Origin: a virus
Strand: one strand, 5' to 3'
DNA length: 30,804 nt
Virus record (IMG/VR): IMGVR_UViG_3300024348_000165
Location: 1-30,804 of that record
The number at the start of each line of letters is the position of its first letter. The stretch's first letter is position 1. A program made the translations under genes and the position numbers. The notes beneath the pieces are model-generated. The model made no database searches. It was not told the DNA's origin and saw only the letters and a program-made list of their open reading frames with translations. This document shows positions 25,048 to 30,804 of the stretch, one piece after another.

Positions 25048-25731
25048 TTAAGAAAGTTTTTCGTAATCTAAGCCTAAACCAATACCAAATCCAGCGTTTT
25101 TTGCATTCTGTCCTTGAAGTGCAACTATGTCATTTGCATCAGATGCCTGACCTTTGCTATATACTCTAGCCTTTAGTTCTTCCCAAGCATTTTTCTTATT
25201 TGAATTCTTGTCAAGGTCTACACCTTGGATTGCTGCTAGAAATTTTTTCTCTTCATAATTTAGGTCTCTGCTTATGGACAAGGTTGCCATAAGTTCTGGC
25301 ATAGACAAAGATTTCTCTAATTCGTCATAATCTTTCCAGATACCAAGTAAGAAAACCTCAGACTCTAGTTTTGCCAGATCAAGACTTTCCCAAGTTGATC
25401 CACTTTCTACTGCTTGAGACTTTACTGTTTCTTCTGACTTGTCATTTATTTTTATTCCCGCAGAAATATCTAGTATTTGATATATTGTATTTAAGTCTAC
25501 GTGCTCTTCAAAAACCTCAGCACTTACTGCAATGTCTGGTCTGTATTGCTTCATACAAATTCTTGCACAATTAGATAGTGCAGAGATTGCTTCAAAATCT
25601 CCGTTAGCAGACTTAACGCTTTCAAACTCATTCATAAGTTGTCTTAAATACTTAATCTTAATTGGTGATACCTCAAACTCTTGACCATCTAATAGTTTAA
25701 GATTCTTTATTTTGTATATTTCTGTTGCCAT
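25048..25731 (-). CDS. Long tail assembly chaperone, 227 residues
   Basis: Likely equivalent of the gpGT-type chaperone. The N-terminal domain (LKLLDGQEFEVSPIKIKYL to DISAGIKIND) is shared with the next gene. The C-terminal extension is helical and includes ISRDLNYEEKKFLAAIQGVD, which fits the T domain that recruits the tail tube protein. The frame is open back to 25776, but an earlier start would lie in the terminator hairpin. I chose ATG at 25731 (MATEIYKIKN), which has no Shine-Dalgarno but has TATACT, preceded by TGG, exactly six bases upstream, pointing to a leaderless mRNA. No slippery heptamer leading to a second frame was found. It may be controlled separately from the more abundant tail tube protein. 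Confidence 0.82.
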   Translation of the reverse strand: MATEIYKIKNLKLLDGQEFEVSPIKIKYLRQLMNEFESVKSANGDFEAISALSNCARICMKQYRPDIAVSAEVFEEHVDLNTIYQILDISAGIKINDKSEETVKSQAVESGSTWESLDLAKLESEVFLLGIWKDYDELEKSLSMPELMATLSISRDLNYEEKKFLAAIQGVDLDKNSNKKNAWEELKARVYSKGQASDANDIVALQGQNAKNAGFGIGLGLDYEKLS

Positions 25732-25737
25732 CTTATA

Positions 25738-25746
25738 AGTATACCA
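25738..25746 (-). promoter_or_regulatory. Extended -10, leaderless promoter for the long chaperone gene
   Basis: TGGTATACT abuts the terminator T-run. The hexamer ends exactly six bases before ATG 25731, so the first transcribed base would be at or next to the A of ATG. The gene has no Shine-Dalgarno. Confidence 0.6.
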
Positions 25747-25787
25747 AAAAGAAAACAGAAAAGCCCAGACTTTCAAGGGTCTGGGCT
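25745..25787 (-). terminator. Intrinsic terminator after the major tail protein gene
   Basis: A perfect 9-bp GC-rich stem (25762-25770 with 25779-25787; AGCCCAGAC / GTCTGGGCT on either strand) with an 8-base loop. On the minus strand it is followed by a T-rich run (TTTCTGTTTTCTTTTT). It starts 20 nt after the tail tube stop. Confidence 0.88.
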
Positions 25788-25806
25788 AATCTTATATTAA
25801 GTTGTA

Positions 25807-26463
25807 TTATGCTGCTGGAACAGTACGATCTACGATCTTACCGTATGAAGCATCATCATTTGGAAGTAGACGGAATGAAACTTCGAACATAGTCGCTTCA
25901 TCACGCTTTGCTGATACTGAAACATTCTCGATTGAGAGTGCACGGTATGCAACATAAACTCTTTCCAATTCAGATCCAACTGCACAGTCACCTGTACCTG
26001 GACCTACTGCAACCAAACCACGCTCAACTGGACATTCTCCGATGTCTCCTGCTGACATGTTAAGTGTTGGGTTACCTGAGACAGTTGTAAGATCTGCATC
26101 TTTTCCTGCCAATGAGAACAAAAGATTCTCTAGTGTTGCTTCCGCAAATGTAGTATTTAGGTTTACTTGCATGCCTTGCTTATAAAGTTTAGCAACGTCA
26201 AGTACCTGGTCAACTGCAACTTCGCCGAAGTCTGGCTGGAATTGAATTTCCAAACCATTCATTGTATAACCTACGTTACGGTAGTTAGCATCATTAGACA
26301 AAGTTGTCTTATATGATACGTTGTTTACGTAATCTGGTAGGTCTACAAGTGCTTGTGTATTTGTAATTCCTGCGACTGTTGCGCCGATAGGACCATCTTC
26401 AAATGTGAACAGCGCTGCTGCTCCCACGATGATGTTATTACTTGAACCACGTGTATATGCCAT
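25807..26463 (-). CDS. Major tail tube protein, 218 residues
   Basis: Polymerises around the tape measure to form the tail tube. Size, position before the chaperone and tape measure genes, and a beta-sandwich-like composition fit a siphovirus tail tube subunit. Features include MAYTRGSSNNIIVGAAALFT at the N-terminus, VSYKTTLSNDANYRNVGYTM in the middle and VYVAYRALSIENVSVSAKRD followed by EVSFRLLPND near the end. Its sequence and that of the capsid protein look more codon-biased (more GC at third positions) than their neighbours, as expected for highly expressed structural genes. A good Shine-Dalgarno (GAAGAGGTGAAACAAATATG) precedes it, and a strong intrinsic terminator follows the stop. Confidence 0.88.
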   Translation of the reverse strand: MAYTRGSSNNIIVGAAALFTFEDGPIGATVAGITNTQALVDLPDYVNNVSYKTTLSNDANYRNVGYTMNGLEIQFQPDFGEVAVDQVLDVAKLYKQGMQVNLNTTFAEATLENLLFSLAGKDADLTTVSGNPTLNMSAGDIGECPVERGLVAVGPGTGDCAVGSELERVYVAYRALSIENVSVSAKRDEATMFEVSFRLLPNDDASYGKIVDRTVPAA

Positions 26464-26516
26464 ATTTGTTTCACCTCTTCTTGTTTATTAAAAGTAGGCG
26501 TGTTTCCTCAAGTACA

Positions 26517-26525
26517 AGTATAACA
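26517..26525 (-). promoter_or_regulatory. Extended -10 promoter for the tail tube gene
   Basis: TGTTATACT in the 75-nt gap between the terminator-like protein gene and the tail tube gene. It would give a leader of about 47 nt carrying GAGGTG. An imperfect inverted repeat (GGCTGTT / AACACGCC) spans the element. Confidence 0.45.
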
Positions 26526-26538
26526 GCCTTTTTCATTA

Positions 26539-27159
26539 TCATAAAACTATCTTTGTGCTTAGTTTTGGCTCTGGCTGCCAGTCGGCGTTGTTTAGTTGGG
26601 GCATCTGATGGTAGTCATAATCTATAATGATTTTATTCCCGCCGTATGTCCTGGCTGTGCCAAAGTCTATTATGTCTCTTGTTTCCTCTAACTGGTAGAC
26701 TTTGAAGTTGTGGAAATAGAATGGACAGTCTACGACTGTTCCATCATCTAACTCAACCTGTCTATTCGAACACCAGTTGTTAATTTCTTCTGCTGTTTCA
26801 TCAAACCTGTCCATAAGCCTTAGAACTGCCTCTTGAATAGTTATCATTTTTAAAACTGGATCTTCTCCAGTTGCGTAAAAGTAATAAAGAATTTGCTCGC
26901 ACTTTATATGCGGAAAGCCTTTTTTATTCATCTTAATAAGCCTGTCCCAAGTAGCAGCAAGTTGCTGTGTACTTCTTCCAAAATAATCAGTTAAATCATC
27001 TATAGTAGATGGGGTTGATGGAAAAAATGGTAGTTGTGAGACTGATTCATTGTCAGATGTAAAAATTCCAGATATTTGTGTTTGCAGATATTTGTTAATC
27101 CATAAAACTGGTGTATTAGTTGTTGCAGCATTTCCTGTCCAAACTTCTCCGTATGTCAT
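26539..27159 (-). CDS. Probable tail terminator protein, 206 residues
   Basis: The gene immediately before the tail tube protein, the usual place of the tail terminator that caps the tube at its head-proximal end. The N-terminus (GEVWTGNAATTNTPVLWINK) and a later helix (LYYFYATGEDPVLKMITIQEAVLRLMDRFDE) are followed by a strand-rich C-terminus (CPFYFHNFKVYQLEETRDII, then GGNKIIIDYDYHQM), a mixed alpha/beta layout compatible with that fold. There is no diagnostic motif. The start overlaps the preceding stop as TAATG with GGTGG ahead. Confidence 0.7.
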   Translation of the reverse strand: MTYGEVWTGNAATTNTPVLWINKYLQTQISGIFTSDNESVSQLPFFPSTPSTIDDLTDYFGRSTQQLAATWDRLIKMNKKGFPHIKCEQILYYFYATGEDPVLKMITIQEAVLRLMDRFDETAEEINNWCSNRQVELDDGTVVDCPFYFHNFKVYQLEETRDIIDFGTARTYGGNKIIIDYDYHQMPQLNNADWQPEPKLSTKIVL

Positions 27160-27836
27160 TATTTACCACCAATCGCAGCGTTAGCAACCCAACGATATCC
27201 AGTGGTTAATCCTTGAGATCTGCCCATGCGCTTTCCTTTCTGCAGGTTTGCCTTATAGACTATGGGATTATTAAAGTAATCAGAAAGTCCACTTGACCTT
27301 AAAAATGACTGAGTAAAGTATCTTCCAAAGAATGCATCAAATGCTTTTGCAAAACCATCTTGTGTGGCACCACCAGGATTGTCAACAACTACTGGTCTTT
27401 TAGTATACACAACATCTCCATTAATTTCAAATCTTAAGACATCAACATTCTTTGGCTTAATCGTTACCGATATCCCATTTTCCATAATTCTTGCTTTGTC
27501 TCTAAATGGCTCTCTTGATCCATTTTTAATTGTATTTGATTGCTTAAACTTTGATATAAAAGAAAGACCTAGATTGCTTACAGTATAGTCAATATCAAAT
27601 AGTCTTGCATCTGGGCTTCCAGTTTGATACCACTCATAGACATGGTGCAGTGTTGCTGGACTTACATTTGCATTTGAATCTATATACTGTGATGCTAGTT
27701 CTACTATCTCTGGCCCGATAGAGTTAAGAAAAGCATTTTTTCCACTAGATACCCCGTCAACAAAACCAATTGAGTAGTTCATGATGTTATCTATGTCTTT
27801 CTTAAATTGCTTTGAGTCAAACCTCATTGCTATCAT
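27159..27836 (-). CDS. HK97 gp10-like neck / tail completion protein, 225 residues
   Basis: Probable head-tail joining protein. The layout (MRFDSKQFKKDIDNIMNYSIGFVDG helix at the N-terminus, then ELASQYIDSNANVSP and a strand region ending ...GRYFTQSFLRSSGL) resembles the minor neck or tail-completion proteins found between stopper and terminator genes. ATG at 27836 was preferred over the in-frame ATG 9 nt later, because AGGTG lies ahead of it and it forms an ATGA overlap with the previous stop. The family call is by position and general resemblance. Confidence 0.68.
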   Translation of the reverse strand: MIAMRFDSKQFKKDIDNIMNYSIGFVDGVSSGKNAFLNSIGPEIVELASQYIDSNANVSPATLHHVYEWYQTGSPDARLFDIDYTVSNLGLSFISKFKQSNTIKNGSREPFRDKARIMENGISVTIKPKNVDVLRFEINGDVVYTKRPVVVDNPGGATQDGFAKAFDAFFGRYFTQSFLRSSGLSDYFNNPIVYKANLQKGKRMGRSQGLTTGYRWVANAAIGGK

Positions 27837-28279
27837 AGATCACCTGCTTGATTTTGGGATCTTCTAATTACAAGTTTGTAGTACTCTACGTTACCCATTG
27901 GACCTACAAATGGATCGTTTGTTGCTACTTCAAATATTGTTGACTTTCCCATTCTTGGGCCTGAAGTCTCTGTATATACTTCGTTGCAGTTTTTATCACG
28001 CAAATTTGTTATAATTATATTGGTAATTGAATTTTTTGAGTCTAAACTAGAAAAACGAATATCTGTTTTTATTCTTCCAAGAAGTAATTTATCTTGAGTA
28101 ATGTTTACATTTGGAGTTACTTCTTCTTTGAATCCTGAGCCTGCTGGTGCAAAGGAGCAAGCAATTGTTTTGTCTAGTATCCATGTTTTTTTAACATTTC
28201 CGTATGCACCTTGATCAACTATTGGATAGTATACATCTGCTAACATTGGGAATATAAAATCTGGCTCTTCGCATATCAT
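27833..28279 (-). CDS. Head-tail stopper (head closure) protein, 148 residues
   Basis: Small beta-barrel-like neck protein predicted to seal the portal after packaging. It begins MICEEPDFIFPMLADVYYPI and includes ACSFAPAGSGFKEEVTPN, DKLLLGRIKTDIRFSSLD and the C-terminal strand EYYKLVIRRSQNQAG. These match in general form the stopper proteins that follow the adaptor gene in siphoviruses. AGGGATAA precedes the ATG and the gene overlaps its left neighbour by 4 nt (ATGA) and its right neighbour by TAATG. The role is inferred from order and size. Confidence 0.72.
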   Translation of the reverse strand: MICEEPDFIFPMLADVYYPIVDQGAYGNVKKTWILDKTIACSFAPAGSGFKEEVTPNVNITQDKLLLGRIKTDIRFSSLDSKNSITNIIITNLRDKNCNEVYTETSGPRMGKSTIFEVATNDPFVGPMGNVEYYKLVIRRSQNQAGDL

Positions 28280-29202
28280 TAAATTATCCCTGGCTTGACA
28301 ATAGTTTTAACATACTTGTCAAGTATCCTATCAACTAAGAAGTTACCAGTACCGCTAAGCATTGCCTTATCAAATTGAATTCTAAACTGATCTGTATTAT
28401 AAGATGTAACATATCTCTTATAGTAGTCAAGTTTTCCACACTTAAGGTCTTCTATTAAAAGTTTTGCTGCATGCTCAATGTCAGCAGGCACTGTTATGTA
28501 TCCGTGGTCTACAACAAATGTGTAATCATACCCTGATGGGAAAGAGATTCCTTCATATCCATAATAGCCAAGATCTCCACTTGCAACTGGTAGATTTTGT
28601 GCTGTGGATTCATATCTATTTAATTCTAGTACGTCTTCTCTGACTCTTTGTATAGCAGTCTTATCTGATGTTATTACGTATTGGTACTCATTTAAATTTG
28701 GAGTTGATCTATCATAAACTAAAACATTATTCTCATAAACTTTAAATATTCTGTAAACTTTTTCCCATAAAGAAAAATAATCTGAGCCATTGCCAGTTCC
28801 AACTATTGTTATTTTTTTGTTATAAAACCCTTCTGGAACAAATGTGTCTATCATAGATCTTGCTACTAGTTCTAAAGTTGTGTATTCGGAGATCTCTGAT
28901 GCTGTTGTTCCTAGAGTGTTTGGGTCTACGTAGGGTCTTATTAGTTCGTAATATTCTTCGTAGATTGTAGTCTCTACACTGTCAATAATTTTAAAAAATT
29001 CTACTCTATATTTATTATCATATCTTCCAGGAAGAAAAATCTCTAGATCATCTCCTGTAGACGAACTCAAAAATTCTATATCTTGTACTGAAAGGTCCGC
29101 CATATCTGTAACTCTTGCGTATATGTTGATATTGCTATACCCTGCTGGGACAACAAAATTTACTGCAATTGCTTCGTATGGCGGAACTCTCAATATCTCC
29201 AT
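28279..29202 (-). CDS. Head-tail adaptor protein, 307 residues
   Basis: Predicted to form the ring docked under the portal. The N-terminal ~95 residues are an Ig-like beta domain (IAVNFVVPAGYSNINIYARV, NKYRVEFFKIID). The second part holds the adaptor pattern TTLELVARSMIDTFVPEGFY at about 107-126, and the C-terminus (VPADIEHAAKLLIEDLKCGK, then GTGNFLVDRILDKYV) is typical of helical adaptor proteins of actinobacteriophages. The extra Ig-like domain makes it longer than the ~100-200 residue adaptors of model phages. It begins 3 nt after the previous stop without a clear Shine-Dalgarno, so translation is probably coupled. Confidence 0.78.
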   Translation of the reverse strand: MEILRVPPYEAIAVNFVVPAGYSNINIYARVTDMADLSVQDIEFLSSSTGDDLEIFLPGRYDNKYRVEFFKIIDSVETTIYEEYYELIRPYVDPNTLGTTASEISEYTTLELVARSMIDTFVPEGFYNKKITIVGTGNGSDYFSLWEKVYRIFKVYENNVLVYDRSTPNLNEYQYVITSDKTAIQRVREDVLELNRYESTAQNLPVASGDLGYYGYEGISFPSGYDYTFVVDHGYITVPADIEHAAKLLIEDLKCGKLDYYKRYVTSYNTDQFRIQFDKAMLSGTGNFLVDRILDKYVKTIVKPGII

Positions 29203-29205
29203 GAA

Positions 29206-29712
29206 TTACTTACCGAATTCCTTGGCAACTTCTTCTGGGCTTGCTGGGCGAATGTGAGAACGGGTTAGCCACTGTTCAGCAGCGTCCTTTTCAACAATGT
29301 TGTATCCACGGTAAACCTTACCTACGCCAGACCATGTAACATTCTTTGTTGAGTGAATTGCCACAGTCTCTTTCTTTTCTGCAAACTTAGCAGACTTTTT
29401 CTTTTCTGGTGATCTTGGTGCTGTTGTTGCTCCAATTACACCTTCTGCAACAGAGCCTAGAGCCTGAACTTCTTCTGGTGCGCTATACTCTGGTGTCTGA
29501 ATAGCCTCTTCGTGAACTGGTGCGTGTACTTCTTCTACAACTGGAGTTTCTTCAACATGCTGTACAACTGGTTCCTGGATAGCAGGCTCTTCAAAAACTG
29601 GCTCTTCGGCAACTGGTGCCTCTAGAATTGGCTCTTCAAAAACTGGTGCTTCAAAAACTGGTGCTTCTTGTGTTGCTTCTTCTACAATTGGATTTTCATT
29701 AATGTTTTCCAT
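29206..29712 (-). CDS. Glu/Pro/Val-repeat head protein with conserved C-terminal domain, 168 residues
   Basis: Function unknown. Residues 12-85 are low-complexity acidic repeats (units like APVFEEP, EEPVFEEPAIQEP), then a basic stretch (RSPEKKKSAKFAEKKE) and a compact C-terminal domain of about 50 residues (AIHSTKNVTWSGVGKVYRGY ... AAEQWLTRSHIRPASPEEVA). I recall this C-terminal domain in proteins that follow the capsid gene in actinobacteriophages. A decoration or head-tail joining role is plausible, with the repeat as a flexible or extended arm. It has an excellent Shine-Dalgarno (AAGGAGGAATTATG) and an extended -10 18 nt upstream of the ATG, so it may be transcribed independently of the capsid gene. 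Confidence 0.8.
   Translation of the reverse strand: MENINENPIVEEATQEAPVFEAPVFEEPILEAPVAEEPVFEEPAIQEPVVQHVEETPVVEEVHAPVHEEAIQTPEYSAPEEVQALGSVAEGVIGATTAPRSPEKKKSAKFAEKKETVAIHSTKNVTWSGVGKVYRGYNIVEKDAAEQWLTRSHIRPASPEEVAKEFGK
29575..29672 (-). repeat. Degenerate tandem repeat coding for EPV arm
   Basis: On the plus strand, units such as GCTTCAAAAACTGGT recur in tandem, with two near-identical 15-nt copies around 29640-29667 and several diverged copies to their left. They encode the acidic APVFEEP-type repeats, and unit number could vary between related phages. Confidence 0.7.
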
Positions 29713-29729
29713 AATTCCTCCTTGTTAGT

Positions 29730-29738
29730 ATTATATCA
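29730..29738 (-). promoter_or_regulatory. Extended -10 promoter for EPV-repeat gene
   Basis: TGATATAAT on the minus strand lies just after the capsid terminator. Transcription would begin near 29723, leaving a leader of about 11 nt that just contains AAGGAGG. No good -35 is visible. Confidence 0.55.
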
Positions 29739-29739
29739 T

Positions 29740-29783
29740 TATAAGTAATAAAGGGAGCAGGAGCGTTAACTCCTACCCCCCTT
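29740..29783 (-). terminator. Probable intrinsic terminator after the capsid gene
   Basis: Plus-strand bases 29751-29763 pair with 29770-29782 around a 6-base loop. As minus-strand RNA all 13 pairs form, three of them G-U wobbles. As plus-strand RNA those three become A-C mismatches, so the structure is selected for minus-strand transcripts. A moderately U-rich stretch follows (TTTATTACTT). Confidence 0.7.
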
Positions 29784-29802
29784 AATTTTTACTGTTTACA
29801 GA

Positions 29803-30804
29803 TTATGCGTCTGCTGCAGCGTCAGCGAATGCAATTGCATCCTGCTCTTCCCATTGAATACCGAAGCGAACGAATACTGTATATTCTACAGTGTCCTTCT
29901 TTGGCTTGTATTCACGGTTTACTGTGATGTCACGCTGGAATCCCCATACACGGTTCTGTGGGAATGTCAAGTCGACATATCCTGCAGGGTAGTAAGGAAC
30001 TTCCTGTACGTCAATTCCGAGAACACGTGTTGTACGTGCTCCACCGAATGTCTGTGCTCCACCATCAAGGTATGCTTGACGATTTGTTGGTGTACCACCA
30101 GCACGTGAAGCAAATGCTTCAGCGACTGCGTCTGCTAGAGTACCGTTATTCTTAACGATTCCCTGGAATGCATCTGTACCAGCATAGAACTTCAAGTTAG
30201 ACTTGATAGCACGATACTTACGTGGCATTGCAAGGATAATTCCCTGCATTACGTCTGTTGTCCAAGCGTTATCAGCAACTGTTACAACTGACTCGTGGGC
30301 ATCTCCATCAGTCTTGACACGATTTACGAAACCGTCCATGATTGAAAGGAAATTTCCTGTTGCACCGTCTCCGTTGATTGCAAGGTCTTCGATATCGTTA
30401 CCGAAAGCGTTTGTCATCAAGCGTACGATGTGATCTTCTAGTGCTGCACCTTCGATGTTATCTTCTAGTGCTTCTGCAGATACTTCCCAGTCAAGACGAA
30501 TCTTCTTTGTAGTCAATTCAACCTTTGAGAATGTTGCACCTGCGTTTGTGTAGTCGCCAACTGCTTGCGCTGCTGCACGAATTACACGCTCTCCGACGTT
30601 TACCTTTTCGAGTTCCATTGTATTGGCTCTCATAGTAACACGACGGCCATCTTGGGCGAGAATGGTAGCATCCCACACGTAGTCAATAAAACGACGTGCT
30701 TGCTCTGGGCGAAGGATACCTGATCCAGCCTCACCTGAAGGGTTAACTGCATTTGGACCAGATGTTACTCCTGATAGTGCTGTTGGGATATTACCCAAGA
30801 CACC
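29803..30804 (-). CDS. Major capsid protein (HK97 fold), start at or beyond right edge
   Basis: Forms the icosahedral head. At least 331 residues with HK97-fold features: an N-arm followed by GILRPEQARRFIDYVWDATI, the E-loop region with VRLMTNAFGNDIEDLAINGD, the A-domain with GIILAMPRKYRA and FYAGTDAFQGIV, and the C-terminal strands YTVFVRFGIQWEEQDAIAFA. A TTG at 30798 gives LGNIPTALSGV, but the frame is open to the window edge with no visible ribosome site, so the true start is likely a little further out. Codon use is more biased than in neighbouring genes, consistent with very high expression. A strong hairpin follows the stop. Confidence 0.92.
   Translation of the reverse strand, partial: GVLGNIPTALSGVTSGPNAVNPSGEAGSGILRPEQARRFIDYVWDATILAQDGRRVTMRANTMELEKVNVGERVIRAAAQAVGDYTNAGATFSKVELTTKKIRLDWEVSAEALEDNIEGAALEDHIVRLMTNAFGNDIEDLAINGDGATGNFLSIMDGFVNRVKTDGDAHESVVTVADNAWTTDVMQGIILAMPRKYRAIKSNLKFYAGTDAFQGIVKNNGTLADAVAEAFASRAGGTPTNRQAYLDGGAQTFGGARTTRVLGIDVQEVPYYPAGYVDLTFPQNRVWGFQRDITVNREYKPKKDTVEYTVFVRFGIQWEEQDAIAFADAAADA

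Noticed and set aside
25732-25776. Fifteen extra N-terminal residues on the long tail chaperone (start at 25776)
   Set aside because: That start lies within the terminator hairpin and the extra residues are hydrophobic with no match in the paralog, whereas ATG at 25731 has the six-base -10 spacing.
26464-26538. Terminator before the tail tube gene from the GGCTGTT / AACACGCC inverted repeat
   Set aside because: Stem has a bulge and only seven pairs with a 17-base loop, and the following run is only TACTTTT. Too weak to call.
1-30804. Diversity-generating retroelement, CRISPR array, tRNA, integrase or insertion sequence
   Set aside because: No reverse transcriptase, spaced direct repeats, cloverleaf, recombinase motif or terminal inverted repeats were found on reading both strands.

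Overview
The window is part of the genome of a tailed double-stranded DNA phage with a long, flexible (siphovirus-type) tail. Every convincing gene lies on the minus strand, so the window is best read from its right end to its left. Genes are packed tightly: most neighbours overlap by 1 to 11 nt (many TAATG and ATGA junctions), and no stretch over 300 bases lacks a gene. The DNA is visibly AT-rich. Head-tail adaptor, minor tail and replication proteins of this style are familiar from phages of Actinobacteria, and several starts look leaderless, a common mode in that phylum. A low-GC actinobacterial host, possibly an aquatic one, is therefore my best guess, but it is inference only. No host gene, integrase, tRNA, CRISPR array or insertion sequence was found.

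Head and neck (30804 to 26539): the major capsid protein runs into the right edge. It is followed by a Glu/Pro/Val-repeat protein with a small conserved C-terminal domain, a head-tail adaptor, a head-tail stopper, an HK97 gp10-like neck protein and a probable tail terminator. A strong hairpin that pairs only as minus-strand RNA follows the capsid gene and probably caps a highly expressed capsid transcript.

Tail (26463 to 8253): the major tail protein is followed by a clear intrinsic terminator, then two paralogous tail assembly chaperones, a 2951-residue tape measure protein, a distal-tail-type protein, a 1447-residue hub-like protein with a lectin-like domain, and four smaller minor tail or fibre proteins. 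The two chaperones are separate genes, unlike the usual single gene read through a programmed frameshift.

Regulation and replication (8253 to 1): a zinc-ribbon protein overlaps a MerR-like helix-turn-helix protein. Then come two small unknowns, a DnaB-type helicase, a conserved small protein, a DnaG-type primase (CHC2 zinc finger plus TOPRIM), a single-stranded DNA-binding protein whose frame is broken by one missing base, a DnaE-type DNA polymerase III alpha subunit, and a RecA-like recombinase cut by the left edge. Together these cover unwinding, priming, strand protection, synthesis and recombination. Terminase, portal, protease/scaffold and lysis genes are not in the window.

Regulatory signals: five intergenic sites carry an extended -10 element (TGnTATAAT or TGnTATACT). 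Three genes without a Shine-Dalgarno sequence have a -10-like hexamer exactly six bases before the start codon, as expected for leaderless transcripts. Genes with a -10 further upstream have a good Shine-Dalgarno.
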